A DNA stretch of 64,000 nucleotides from Caccoplasma sp905210875 (lineage in GTDB: Bacteria; Bacteroidota; Bacteroidia; Bacteroidales; UBA11471): contig OZ007034.1 in NCBI GenBank assembly GCA_963931635.1, positions 620,001 through 684,000 on the forward strand, in the 5' to 3' direction. Positions 46,338-55,088 of the stretch are shown piece by piece. Both the position numbers and the translations under genes were made by a program. The notes below the pieces were generated by a model that saw nothing but the letters and a program-made list of their open reading frames with translations, made no database searches and had not been told where the DNA came from. Position 1 is the stretch's first letter, and every line of letters begins with the position of its first letter.

Positions 46338-46955
46338 TCAGCGAACGTGGAAATCGAGCAGCGGACGGTCGCCCAGGAAGCCCTGCAAGTGGTCGCCTAT
46401 GGCCACCGGGCCCACCCCCTCGGGGGTACCTGTAAAGAGCAAATCGCCCATACGCAACGTATAGAATCGACTGATGTAGGCGATAATCTCATCGATGGGA
46501 AATATCATGTCGGCGGTGTGGCCCCGCTGCACCTCATTCCCGTTGATGCGCAAAGAAATGTACTGGTCCTGCACCCCTCGGGTAAGCTCCTCGACCGGGA
46601 CAAAATCGCCGACAACGGCCGAGCCGTCAAAGCCCTTGGAAATCTCCCACGGAGAGCCTTCGGCCCGCAGACGGGCCTGCAAGTCCCGTGCGGTAAAATC
46701 GATGCCGACGGTTACCGCGTCGTAGTACCGATGGGCAAAACGGGGGGCGATATTTTTTCCCAGGCGCGATATACGCACTACCAGCTCGGTCTCATACTCG
46801 ACACGTTCCGAAAACGGCGGCAGAAAAAACGGCTTCCCGTCTTTGAGCAAGGCCGTATCGGGTTTCATGAAAAGAACCGGCTCCTGAGGTAATAACGCAC
46901 GATTCATCTCTTTATTGTGGTTGAGGTAGTTCCACCCCACTGCAAAAATCTTCAT
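46338..46955 (-). CDS. Fumarylacetoacetate hydrolase (FAH) family protein
   Basis: The protein has 205 residues from ATG 46955 (MKIFAVGWNYLNHNKEMNRA), the standard short-form start. The FAH fold motifs are FMKPDTALL, EYETELVVRI (metal-ligand Glu residues), VTVGIDFTARDLQ and LLFTGTPEGVGPV. The family includes acylpyruvases, oxaloacetate decarboxylases and hydrolases of beta-diketones; the exact substrate cannot be read. It is between rex (59 bases) and porU (35 bases) in the same operon. Confidence 0.9.
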   Translation of the reverse strand: MKIFAVGWNYLNHNKEMNRALLPQEPVLFMKPDTALLKDGKPFFLPPFSERVEYETELVVRISRLGKNIAPRFAHRYYDAVTVGIDFTARDLQARLRAEGSPWEISKGFDGSAVVGDFVPVEELTRGVQDQYISLRINGNEVQRGHTADMIFPIDEIIAYISRFYTLRMGDLLFTGTPEGVGPVAIGDHLQGFLGDRPLLDFHVR

Positions 46956-47014
46956 ATCACTGTTTTTGAAAATAGGATTCGACACGGCAGGAATATTGCC
47001 CACCGGCTTGGCGG

Positions 47015-47668
47015 TTACTTTCCCAGCGTATGGTTTAGGCGGTTGAACATCACCGCCAGATGGGCATATATCGACGTATTCTGCACCACGATGTCATCGG
47101 GGGTCTTGATGCGATAAGGGGTAAAATTCCAGATGGCACGCACCCCGCCGGCTATCATGTCGTTACAAGCCTCCTGGGCACGGTCGACCGGCACGGTGAG
47201 AATGCCGATGCAGGCATCGAGCTCGCCCTGCAAACGGGGAAAGTCGGCGACATCGTACACGGGTATGCCGTTGATGCTCGTACCGATAATCGAACGGTCG
47301 ACATCGAATCCCGCAACAACGTTCATGCCATACTGTGCCAATCCTGTATCCTGCAACAGCGCCGCACCCAGACTTCCTACTCCGAAGATGACCGCCTTGT
47401 GCTTCTCGCCGAAACCCAGGAACTGTTCCAGCGCATCGACCAGCGGCCCCACTTCGTAACCCACGCGGGTCTTTCCCGAGATATTGATAAACGACAAGTC
47501 TTTCGCAATTTGGGAGGCATCGACATTAATCTCTTTCGAAATCTGTGTCGACGAAACATACTCCACCCCTTTGTCGCGCAGCAGCTTGACATAGGCCAAA
47601 TACCACGGCAGACGCCGCAACGAAGGTTCGGGCAGACTCATGGATGTCCTCGAATTTCCGATGGCCAT
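47015..47668 (-). CDS. rex: Redox-sensing transcriptional repressor Rex
   Basis: The protein has 217 residues from ATG 47668 (MAIGNSRTSMSLPEP); a start at the inner MSLPEP is also possible. The N-terminal winged helix (about 15-80) holds LPWYLAYVKLLRDKGVEYVS then STQISKEINVDASQIAKDLS. The NAD(H)-binding Rossmann part has VIFGVGSLGAALLQD and the C-terminal swapped helix TSIYAHLAVMFNRL. Rex senses the NADH/NAD ratio and represses anaerobic metabolism genes. It heads a minus-strand run continuing into FAH, porU, porV and ispF, so it may influence type IX secretion through autoregulation; this is inference. Confidence 0.96.
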   Translation of the reverse strand: MAIGNSRTSMSLPEPSLRRLPWYLAYVKLLRDKGVEYVSSTQISKEINVDASQIAKDLSFINISGKTRVGYEVGPLVDALEQFLGFGEKHKAVIFGVGSLGAALLQDTGLAQYGMNVVAGFDVDRSIIGTSINGIPVYDVADFPRLQGELDACIGILTVPVDRAQEACNDMIAGGVRAIWNFTPYRIKTPDDIVVQNTSIYAHLAVMFNRLNHTLGK

Positions 47669-47694
47669 TTCTTTTCTATTGTTTTTTCGCGCCA

Positions 47695-47726
47695 CAAAAT
47701 TAGTGTTTTTTTTGGCAAACTGCACA
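47695..47726 (-). promoter_or_regulatory. Putative rex operon promoter
   Basis: Minus-strand TGTG (47726-47723), 20 bases, TAATTTTG (47702-47695). The predicted start is around 47688, 20 bases before ATG 47668. It interleaves with the divergent SUI1-gene promoter. Confidence 0.5.
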
Positions 47727-47742
47727 TTCCGCACTAAATTTG
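47711..47742 (+). promoter_or_regulatory. Promoter of the SUI1-like gene
   Basis: TTTG (47711-47714), exactly 20 bases, TAAATTTG (47735-47742), about 55 bases before ATG 47797. Confidence 0.68.
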
Positions 47743-47796
47743 AGGGGATTATTCCTTTGTGTAACCAACTTGTTTGCCGCCAACAACTCTCTCACC

Positions 47797-48144
47797 ATGA
47801 GCAAAAACAACGACTGGAAAGAACGTCTCAACATCGTCTACTCCACCAATCCCGACTTCGCCTACCAGACCGAGGAGGAGGCTCCCGCCGAAACTCTCCC
47901 CGCCGAAAAACAACCGCTGCGCATCGAGCTCGACAAGCGCCACCGCAACGGCAAGACGGCGACCCTCATCACCGGGTTTACCGGCTCCGACGACGACCTC
48001 AAAGAGCTGGCCCGACTGTTGAAAACCAAATGCGGCGTAGGCGGTTCGGCCCGCGACGGCGAGATATTGATACAGGGCGACCTGCGCCAGAAAGTGAAAG
48101 AGATTCTCATCGGGGAGGGATACACCCGCACCCGCATCATCTAA
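47797..48144 (+). CDS. eIF1/SUI1-family protein (YciH-like)
   Basis: The protein has 115 residues from ATG 47797 (MSKNNDWKERLNIVYSTNPD). The SUI1 core occupies about 42-115: LRIELDKRHRNGKTATLITG, then LKTKCGVGGSARDGEILIQGD. The family is annotated as a translation-initiation-factor homologue in bacteria, where its function is poorly known. It starts divergently to rex and precedes the helicase gene by 7 bases. Confidence 0.93.
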   Translation: MSKNNDWKERLNIVYSTNPDFAYQTEEEAPAETLPAEKQPLRIELDKRHRNGKTATLITGFTGSDDDLKELARLLKTKCGVGGSARDGEILIQGDLRQKVKEILIGEGYTRTRII

Positions 48145-48151
48145 ACGCGTC

Positions 48152-51100
48152 ATGCTCAACGTCTATCGTGCATCTGCCGGCTCGGGCAAGACCTACCAGC
48201 TCACCCTCGAATACATCAAGCTGCTACTCGCTCCGCCTCAAAGCGAGGAGGGGCTGCTGCCCGGCGAACGCCAGCGGCTCTTCCGCCGTATCCTGGCGGT
48301 AACCTTCACCAACAAGGCCACCGACGAGATGAAGCAGCGCATCGTCAAGCAACTTGACATTCTGGCCCACGACCCCCAATCGTCGGAATACATCGACAAG
48401 CTCCTCGGCCACAACGGCATCACGGCCGATATCGACGAGCTGAAACGCCAGGCTGCCGAGCAACTCTACACGCTGCTGCACGACTTCTCGGGATTCAACA
48501 TCAGCACCATCGACCGATTTTTCCAGCAAATCACCCGCTCGTTCATGCACGAAATCGGCTACTCGGGCGGATACAACATCGAGCTCGACAGCTCGCTCGT
48601 CCTCTCCGAGGCCGTCGACAACCTCTTCTTCGACCTCGAAAAGAGAGAGAACCGCGAACTGCTGAAATGGCTGGTCGACTACGCCCGTCAGCAGGTTGAG
48701 GAAGATTCCTACAAAAATTTCCGGAAAAAGATAGACGAACTGGCCGGAGAAATCTTCAAGGAGGAGTTCAAGAACCAGAGCGAGACGCTCGAAAAGCGCC
48801 TGCAAGACAAACAGTTCCTGGGCCGGTTCATCGCCACGCTCGACGAGAAGAGACGCTCTTTCGAACAGCAGGTGCGCCAACACGCCGAGGAGGCACTCAC
48901 CCTCCTGTCGCAAAACGGTCTCTCTCCCGAAGATTTCAAATACGGCAACCGTTCGGGTGCCACCCTCTTGCGCAAATGGGCAGGAGGCAGCTACTCCCTG
49001 CTACCCAGCGAGCGGTTCCTCCAAATCATCGACAGCGATGCCGCCAAATGGTACACCAAGGGGAAAACGGCTCCCGACATCATCGACGCCATGACACGCG
49101 TCGAATCCCATCTGCGACAACTATGCGGCGAAATAGCCGCTCTCTACGGAACGCCCTACGAAGAGTACCTCTCGGCACGACACACCAAAAAATACCTCTA
49201 CACCCTGGGTATCATCAACGACATCACCACCCACATACAAGAGTACCAGAACGACCACGGAACGCTGCTCCTCTCCGACACCAACGACCTGCTGCGGAAA
49301 ATCATACGGCACGACGACACCCCCTTCGTCTACGAAAAGATAGGCACCTACATCGACCACTTCTTCATCGATGAGTTTCAGGACACCTCGGCCACCCAAT
49401 GGGAAAACTTCTACCCCCTCATCAAAGAGAGCAACGACCGGGGCCTCTCCAACCTGCTGGTGGGCGACGTGAAACAGAGCATCTACCGATGGAGAAACTC
49501 CGACTGGGAACTACTCAACGAGAAACTGCCCGACTACTTCCCGGCCGACGAGCTGCACGACGAGACCCTCGACACCAACTGGCGAAGCAAGGAAGAGGTG
49601 GTGCGTTTCAACAACACCTTTTTCGACCGGGCGGCCGCCCGCCTGCAACAACGCTTAAACGAGAGCCTGCCCGAAGCCCTGCGCAACGACGAGAGCCTCG
49701 GCCGGAAAATCGAACGGGCCTACCGCGATGCCGCCCAAAAGACCGGCCGCGGCGATGCCGCCAAAGGCGGATATGTCGAAATCGACTTCTGGGAAAACGA
49801 CCCGGATAGTCAGGAGGAGAGCCGGGCCAAAGACAAGGCCCTTCGCCGCACGGCCGAGATACTGCGCAACCTGCAAGACCGGGGCATCGCCCTGCACGAC
49901 ATCGCCATACTGGTGCGCACCAAGGAGGAGGGCAACCGCATCGTACAGCACCTGCTGCACGAACAGTCGGCATCGGCCGACCCGCGCTACCGCTACGACG
50001 TCATCTCCGACGAAGCCCTCTACATCGGCAACTCGTCCACCGTACAGCTGGTCATCGCCCTGCTCAACTATATGAACACCCCGCACGACCCGCTCACCTG
50101 TTTCAAGGCCCGCTATCTGATGGAGACCGTCTATTTCAAGAAGAATCCCGACGGAGCCATTCCCGAAATATGCCGACAACTGCACGACGACTTGCCAAAC
50201 GACCTGCTGGGGCGTGTCGAGACCTTCCGCGGCGAACCGCTTTATGAAATCTGCGAAAAAATCATCGACCTCTTCCCCTGCGACTCGACCGGCGAAGAGA
50301 ATGTCTTTATTCAGGCTTTCCTCGACCTCGTACTGCAATATTCCGACAAGCGGTCGACAGACCTCAACTCCTTCCTCGCCTGGTGGCACGAGAAGGGAGC
50401 CACCCGCTCTCTCGCCACCTCGCAGGAGCAGGACGCCGTACGCATCATGACCATACACAAGTCGAAAGGACTTGAATTCAAGGTCGTCATCATACCTTTC
50501 TGCAATTGGACCATCGACCACCGACCCAACCACGCCCCCATATTGTGGGCTCCCACGGCCGCACCTTTCGACGAACTGCCCATCGTGCCGATAGCCTACC
50601 ACGGTGACCTGGCCTCGACCCGTTATGCCCCCACCTTCTTTACCGAACAGATACATACCTACATCGACAATCTAAACCTCGCCTATGTCGCCTTTACGCG
50701 CGCCCGCGAAGAGTTGTACATCGGTGTGCCCAAGGTCATGGGATTCAACATCGGCACCCTGCTGCAACAATGCCTGGAAGAGCCGCTGCCTGCCCTGACG
50801 GTCGACGGGAAACCCTTTGCCGACCTCGCCGCCGGTTACGATGCGGCAAACGGCCGCTACACACAGGGTACCCCCGGCCACGACAGCAGCGCCGATCTCC
50901 GTCCGCCGGCTCCGGCCACGACGCCCTATCGGTCGACACCACCGGGCCGGCGCCTCCACCTGCGGCTCATGGGTCAGGATTTCTTCCGGCCCGAAGACCG
51001 CCGTCATCACGGAACGGTGTGCCACCGCGTACTCAGCACCATCACCACCGTCGACGACATAACGGCCGCCATACAGCAACACGTGCAGGCAGGCGAAATT

Positions 51101-51421
51101 TCGGCCGCCGAAGCCGCCGAAATAGAGACCACCTTGCGGGAACAGCTGGCCGAGCCCGAAAAACTACGCTGGTTCAAGGCCGGTAACCGCGTACTCAACG
51201 AGCGCGACATTCTGCACCCGCGGCAAGGCACCTACCGCCCCGACCGCATCGTCATCGACGACGAAGGAGCCACGGTCATCGACTACAAATTCGGCGCCGA
51301 ACGCCCCGGCTACCGCAAGCAGGTGGCCGGCTATATGCAGTTGCTCAAAGAGATGGGCTACAAAACCCGTGGATACATCTGGTATGTTCCTACCGGAAAA
51401 GTCGTTGCGGTCAACAGATAG
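48152..51421 (+). CDS. UvrD/RecB-like helicase-nuclease (AddA/RecB type)
   Basis: The 1089-residue protein is a superfamily 1 helicase with a C-terminal nuclease. Walker A is ASAGSGKT (residues 7-14). Later motifs are FIDEFQDTSATQWENF (II), LVGDVKQSIYRWRNSDW (III), IMTIHKSKGLEFKVV (V) and LNLAYVAFTRAREELYIGV (VI). The last 100 residues include YRPDRIVIDDEGATVIDYKF, a PD-(D/E)XK nuclease site. It should process double-strand breaks as part of an AddAB/RecBCD-like complex. No AddB-like partner gene is adjacent in this window; tRNA-fMet and porT follow. Confidence 0.93.
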   Translation: MLNVYRASAGSGKTYQLTLEYIKLLLAPPQSEEGLLPGERQRLFRRILAVTFTNKATDEMKQRIVKQLDILAHDPQSSEYIDKLLGHNGITADIDELKRQAAEQLYTLLHDFSGFNISTIDRFFQQITRSFMHEIGYSGGYNIELDSSLVLSEAVDNLFFDLEKRENRELLKWLVDYARQQVEEDSYKNFRKKIDELAGEIFKEEFKNQSETLEKRLQDKQFLGRFIATLDEKRRSFEQQVRQHAEEALTLLSQNGLSPEDFKYGNRSGATLLRKWAGGSYSLLPSERFLQIIDSDAAKWYTKGKTAPDIIDAMTRVESHLRQLCGEIAALYGTPYEEYLSARHTKKYLYTLGIINDITTHIQEYQNDHGTLLLSDTNDLLRKIIRHDDTPFVYEKIGTYIDHFFIDEFQDTSATQWENFYPLIKESNDRGLSNLLVGDVKQSIYRWRNSDWELLNEKLPDYFPADELHDETLDTNWRSKEEVVRFNNTFFDRAAARLQQRLNESLPEALRNDESLGRKIERAYRDAAQKTGRGDAAKGGYVEIDFWENDPDSQEESRAKDKALRRTAEILRNLQDRGIALHDIAILVRTKEEGNRIVQHLLHEQSASADPRYRYDVISDEALYIGNSSTVQLVIALLNYMNTPHDPLTCFKARYLMETVYFKKNPDGAIPEICRQLHDDLPNDLLGRVETFRGEPLYEICEKIIDLFPCDSTGEENVFIQAFLDLVLQYSDKRSTDLNSFLAWWHEKGATRSLATSQEQDAVRIMTIHKSKGLEFKVVIIPFCNWTIDHRPNHAPILWAPTAAPFDELPIVPIAYHGDLASTRYAPTFFTEQIHTYIDNLNLAYVAFTRAREELYIGVPKVMGFNIGTLLQQCLEEPLPALTVDGKPFADLAAGYDAANGRYTQGTPGHDSSADLRPPAPATTPYRSTPPGRRLHLRLMGQDFFRPEDRRHHGTVCHRVLSTITTVDDITAAIQQHVQAGEISAAEAAEIETTLREQLAEPEKLRWFKAGNRVLNERDILHPRQGTYRPDRIVIDDEGATVIDYKFGAERPGYRKQVAGYMQLLKEMGYKTRGYIWYVPTGKVVAVNR

Positions 51422-51665
51422 CGTCATACTTTCTCAATACACGACACATCACCGAGAAGTAAACGAGCCATACGCCCGACACACACCGAGGACGGCACAA
51501 GGCCAGAACGCCCGCCGTACCTCACGCTATCGTCGGACTACAAAACTTGGCAACAAGATAAATAGAGAGAAAGAGAAACAAAACCTCAGCCCTTAACACC
51601 GAAAGACCTCGGATAAGGAGGGGAAAGAGATATGGCAGTGCCACAAGGGAGAGAGAACAAAAGAC
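51422..51665. other. Intergenic stretch after the helicase
   Basis: This 244-base stretch lies between the helicase stop and the tRNA terminator. I see no gene, repeat or promoter match here. Confidence 0.5.
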
Positions 51666-51697
51666 AAAAAAAGAAGGCACCGTTTGTCGATGCCTTC
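51666..51697 (-). terminator. Terminator of the initiator tRNA gene
   Basis: On the minus strand GAAGGCA pairs with TGCCTTC around an 11-base loop and is followed by seven T. It is 8 bases past the tRNA end. Confidence 0.85.
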
Positions 51698-51705
51698 TGT
51701 CGGAG

Positions 51706-51778
<73 letters not shown>

Positions 51779-51794
51779 ATGTTTTTTCGTGGTG

Positions 51795-51826
51795 CAAAGA
51801 TAGTACATCTATATACGTTTTGCAAT
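51795..51826 (-). promoter_or_regulatory. Promoter of the initiator tRNA gene
   Basis: Minus-strand ATTG (51826-51823), exactly 20 bases, TATCTTTG (51802-51795). The predicted start is about 10 bases before the tRNA. Confidence 0.7.
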
Positions 51827-51903
51827 ACTACAATTGTTAAATATTGCTATTTTATATACTATATCTCTCAAGTATCTGTTGGACTGTCGTTTGCAGCCAC
51901 CAA

Positions 51904-52605
51904 TCACTCAAAGTAAAAGCTAAGCACCACCAACCGCGAGAAAGCACGGCTCACGGCCTGCGTGTACTTGATATCGAGCGGATCGACCAGGTCGGTGCGC
52001 TTATGACGCACCACATCGCTCAGACCGAAACAAAACTTCAACTCGGGAATCAACTTGAAGAAAGAGAGGTAGATGTCGCACCCTACCCCCACTTCGAGAT
52101 AGGTATCGTAGGTATTGAGGCGCAGCAAATCGTTCCGTTTTTTTGAAATATCGACCGTAGGCGCCACTCCAACAATAAGATAGGGGCAGTAATTATTCAA
52201 CCGTTTGGCACTGTATTTGAGACTCACCGGCATCGAAATGTAGGTCGATTTCAAATCGACCGTCCGCCGCGTATCGCTCTGTGCCTCCCTCAACTCTACC
52301 GTCTTGTTTCCGAACATGAGCGTCGGTGTAAAACGCAGATTGAGATACGGGCAAAGATAGAGGTCGCTCACCAGCCCCACATTGAATCCGGGTGAGAACG
52401 AGGGCACCTCGGCAAACCACGTCTCCCCATCGGCCGTTACCGCGCCGGTGTGCCGAATGGCCAAATCCTGCACATGAGCACCCACAGAAAAGCCAAAGTG
52501 TATGCGTCGCTGGTCGACAAACGGCAACCGCTGCAACTTCTGCTGCTGCCCCCATGCCGACACAACGGCCACCAGACCGACCAATATTATAAGCAACTTC
52601 TTCAC
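51904..52605 (-). CDS. porT: PorT-like type IX secretion outer-membrane beta-barrel protein
   Basis: The protein has 233 residues from GTG 52605, which follows AAAAAAGG and begins a clean signal peptide (VKKLLIILVGLVAVVSAWGQ). An ATG at 52686 would give 260 residues without a proper signal. The mature N-terminus FVDQRRIHFGFSVGAHVQDL and the following SPGFNVGLVSDLYLCPYLNL then RFTPTLMFGNKTVEL fit the PorT/SprT barrel family. The end, RAFSRLVVLSFYFE, is a barrel strand. PorT is needed for type IX secretion and maturation of cargo in P. gingivalis. It lies about 9 kb from porU/porV here. Confidence 0.78.
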   Translation of the reverse strand: MKKLLIILVGLVAVVSAWGQQQKLQRLPFVDQRRIHFGFSVGAHVQDLAIRHTGAVTADGETWFAEVPSFSPGFNVGLVSDLYLCPYLNLRFTPTLMFGNKTVELREAQSDTRRTVDLKSTYISMPVSLKYSAKRLNNYCPYLIVGVAPTVDISKKRNDLLRLNTYDTYLEVGVGCDIYLSFFKLIPELKFCFGLSDVVRHKRTDLVDPLDIKYTQAVSRAFSRLVVLSFYFE

Positions 52606-52718
52606 GCCTTTTTTCTTAAAGTATGAATAGAACGAAAAATTAGACGGAATATTGCCAGCGTGAAAAAGAAAAAGAGGATTCTGCAAAAACAGTTCCGTTC
52701 AAAAAAGATTCAATTTAA

Positions 52719-52749
52719 TTTGTCAGAAAAAAGAAAAACCGTACTTTTG
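52719..52749 (+). promoter_or_regulatory. Promoter of the ferredoxin gene
   Basis: TTTG (52719-52722), 19 bases, TACTTTTG (52742-52749), giving a leader of about 40 bases before ATG 52795. Confidence 0.75.
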
Positions 52750-52794
52750 CCAGACACATTACAACTAATTAGTACTAATTTTAAATTCAAAACT

Positions 52795-52965
52795 ATGGCT
52801 TACGTTATTAGCGATGACTGCATTGCTTGCGGTACCTGCATGAGCGAATGTCCCTCCGACGCTATCTCCGAAGGCGATATCTACAAAATCAACCCCGACA
52901 AATGCGTTGATTGCGGTACTTGTGCCGATGCTTGCCCCACTGGTGCTATCCACCCGGGTGAATAA
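52795..52965 (+). CDS. 2[4Fe-4S] ferredoxin
   Basis: The protein has 56 residues from ATG 52795 (MAYVISDDCIACGTCMSECP); a longer open frame to the left passes through the promoter. Two CxxCxxCxxxCP cluster motifs are complete: CIACGTCMSECP and CVDCGTCADACP. It is a clostridial-type electron carrier for anaerobic reactions such as pyruvate:ferredoxin oxidoreductase. Promoter and terminator frame it as a single-gene unit; codon use and position suggest strong expression. Confidence 0.98.
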   Translation: MAYVISDDCIACGTCMSECPSDAISEGDIYKINPDKCVDCGTCADACPTGAIHPGE

Positions 52966-52983
52966 TCCGCAGCAGAAAAAAAT

Positions 52984-53011
52984 AAAAAGCCCCGATAAAA
53001 CGGGGCTTTTT
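52984..53011 (+). terminator. Terminator of the ferredoxin gene
   Basis: AAAAAGCCCCG pairs perfectly with CGGGGCTTTTT around ATAAAA, followed by more T. It is 18 bases after the stop. Confidence 0.93.
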
Positions 53012-53092
53012 TTATAACCATTCCATCGCTTACTCCCTTGAGTAATTCAACATCGCCACTGTGGCCTCAAAGCCACCTTCCTCACATAGACA

Positions 53093-53127
53093 TAGAAAAA
53101 GCCGGAATTAAATCCCGGCTTTTTCTA
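53093..53127. terminator. Bidirectional terminator after the split LRR gene
   Basis: TAGAAAAAGCCGG pairs perfectly (13 bp) with CCGGCTTTTTCTA around a 9-base loop. It ends the minus-strand LRR gene, 21 bases past its stop. Confidence 0.88.
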
Positions 53128-53148
53128 TATCAGGCAAGAACAAATTGC

Positions 53149-53665
53149 TTACCGCACAACTACACGTGCCGTTTCGGTTCCGGCCACCACAATGTATATA
53201 CCTTGCGGCATCTCCCATTCCATGCGGGAACCTTCCATAACCCGTTCTGCACATTTTACACCCGAAAGAGCATACACGGCTATGGTTTCCGACGGTTCTA
53301 CGTTTTCCACAACGATACGTCCCGATGCGGCATAGACTTTAACAGGAGCTTCGGCAGCAGCCTCATCTATGGCCGATCCCTCCTTCGCCACGACATTTAT
53401 CATTGTCGTCTTATAGGCACTGGCTCCGGTGAGTTTGGGGAAGAGCGTCGAAGTAATCTCGCAATACACCGCACTGTCGAGTGCCGATGTAAAGGTGGTT
53501 ACTCCGTCGGATACGGTATAGGCTTCGGCCGGAACAGGAGTTCCGTAAGCATATTTCCAGGTATAGGTCGCTACGTCGTCGGCCGATACCAGGCTCGACA
53601 GGTCAAGCGATTCGCCCACCTCTATGCTTTCTCCCAGTTCATAGGCGGCCAGCGGCGCATAGTTA
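53149..53665 (-). pseudogene. 3' part of an LRR surface-protein gene split by an IS element
   Basis: Read in the frame of the upstream fragment it begins NYAPLAAYELGESIEVGESL and continues with a beta-rich segment (TYTWKYAYGTPVPAEAYTVS). It closes with a tail resembling a type A Por-secretion domain: IAVYALSGVKCAERVMEGSR, then MPQGIYIVVAGTETARVVVR. Joined to 55259-56132 after removing the element and one AGTTA copy, it gives one uninterrupted frame of 461 residues. Alone it has no promoter or start and should be silent, or at best truncated. The intact product was probably exported by the type IX system encoded in this window and displayed at the surface. Confidence 0.88.
53661..53665. repeat. 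Left target-site duplication AGTTA
   Basis: AGTTA at 53661-53665 directly abuts the left terminal repeat and recurs at 55259-55263 next to the right one. Confidence 0.88.
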
Positions 53666-53680
53666 CCTTAATTCCGCAAC
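53666..53680 (+). repeat. Left terminal inverted repeat of the IS
   Basis: CCTTAATTCCGCAAC, matching the right end (55244-55258, reverse strand) at 13 of 15 positions. Confidence 0.9.
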
Positions 53681-53707
53681 ACTATTATAAATATAACTTT
53701 TTAAGTA

Positions 53708-53732
53708 CCTGAGCAACAAAAAGTTGCTCAGG
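53708..53732 (+). other. Hairpin in the leader of the transposase gene
   Basis: CCTGAGCAAC-AAAAA-GTTGCTCAGG is a perfect 10-bp stem located 70 bases before the transposase start. Such structures in IS leaders can block read-through transcription or hide a start site. No T-run follows, so it is not a standard terminator. Confidence 0.7.
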
Positions 53733-53801
53733 ATTTTGCCATGTCAGATTTTTCACCTATCTTAGTGTTGCAAATCAAAATATGTATCAAACCCGACAGA
53801 C

Positions 53802-55088
53802 ATGGCAAAGGTAGCAATAAAATCTGAGAAACTCTCTCCTTTTGGAGGTATTTTTCCAATAATGGAGCAATTTGATTCCAAGCTCTCATCTGTAATCGAC
53901 TCAACCCTCGGTATGAGATGCAGGCTGTATGGTTATCAATACAGCGAAATCATCCGTTCGCTTATGAGCGTTTATTTCTGTGGCGGCTCATGCATCGAGG
54001 ATGTCACCACTCATCTGATGTATCACCTCTCGCTTCATCCGACACTTCGCACATGCAGTGCCGACACGATTCTCAGAGCCATAAAGGAACTGACCCAGGA
54101 TAACATTTCCTACACATCCGACACTGGCAAGACCTACGACTTCAACACGGCAGACAAGCTGAATACACTGCTCCTCAATTGCCTATTGTCCACAGGGCAG
54201 CTGAAAGAGGGCGAGGGGTATGACGTTGACTTCGACCACCAGTTCATAGAGGCTGAGAAGTATGATGCGAAGCCTACATACAAGAAGTTCCTTGGTTATC
54301 GCCCTGGCGTGGCAGTTATTGGCGACTTGATTGTCGGCATTGAGAACAGCGACGGCAACACAAATGTCCGTTTCCACCAGAAGGACACGCTGAAGAGGTT
54401 CTTTGAAAGGTTTGAACAGAACAAGCTTATTATCAACCGTTTCAGAGCTGATTGCGGCTCGTGTTCTGAAGAGATAGTGGAAGAGATTGCTAAACACTGC
54501 AAGACCTTCTATATCCGTGCCAACCGATGCAGTTCGCTCTACAATGACATCTTTGCCCTCAGAGGTTGGAAGAAAGTGAAATTGGGCGGTATTGAGTTTG
54601 AGCTGGCCTCCATTCTCATCGAGAAATGGAAAGGGAAGGCATACCGTCTTGTGATTCAAAGACAGAAGCGGATAGACGGCGAACTCGACCTGTGGGAAGG
54701 AGAATACACCTACCGCTGCATCCTTACAAATGACTACGAGTCTTCCGAGAAAGAGATTGTCGAATTCTATAACCTCCGTGGAGGGAAGGAACGCATCTTC
54801 GATGACATGAATAACGGATTCGGCTGGAACAGGCTTCCAAAATCCTTCATGGGAGAAAACACGGTGTTTCTTCTGCTTACGGCACTCATACGCAACTTCT
54901 ATAAATTCATCATGGCGAGGCTTGACGTGAAGAGGTTCGGACTCAAAGCAACAAGCCGCATCAAGGCGTTTGTCTTCAAGTTCATCTCTGTGCCAGCAAA
55001 ATGGGTCAGGACATCAAGGCAGTATGTGCTGAATATCTATTCATGCAACAACGCTTATGCTGATGTGTTCCAGAATGACTTTGGATAA
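53802..55088 (+). CDS. IS1380-family DDE transposase
   Basis: The 428-residue protein is of full length for Bacteroidetes IS1380 elements. The DDE triad can be placed at Asp143 or Asp145 (GYDVDFDHQF), Asp217 (RFRADCGSCSEEIVEEI) and Glu330 in the NLRGGKERIFDD signature. There is no frameshift or stop. Codon choice (AAG, GAG and CTT-rich) differs from the surrounding GC-rich genes, consistent with acquisition from elsewhere. It cuts and pastes its own element. Confidence 0.95.
   Translation: MAKVAIKSEKLSPFGGIFPIMEQFDSKLSSVIDSTLGMRCRLYGYQYSEIIRSLMSVYFCGGSCIEDVTTHLMYHLSLHPTLRTCSADTILRAIKELTQDNISYTSDTGKTYDFNTADKLNTLLLNCLLSTGQLKEGEGYDVDFDHQFIEAEKYDAKPTYKKFLGYRPGVAVIGDLIVGIENSDGNTNVRFHQKDTLKRFFERFEQNKLIINRFRADCGSCSEEIVEEIAKHCKTFYIRANRCSSLYNDIFALRGWKKVKLGGIEFELASILIEKWKGKAYRLVIQRQKRIDGELDLWEGEYTYRCILTNDYESSEKEIVEFYNLRGGKERIFDDMNNGFGWNRLPKSFMGENTVFLLLTALIRNFYKFIMARLDVKRFGLKATSRIKAFVFKFISVPAKWVRTSRQYVLNIYSCNNAYADVFQNDFG

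Noticed and set aside
53093..53127. Attachment site or small RNA between the ferredoxin and the LRR gene
   Set aside because: The symmetric 13-bp stem with A- and T-runs is fully explained as a bidirectional terminator.
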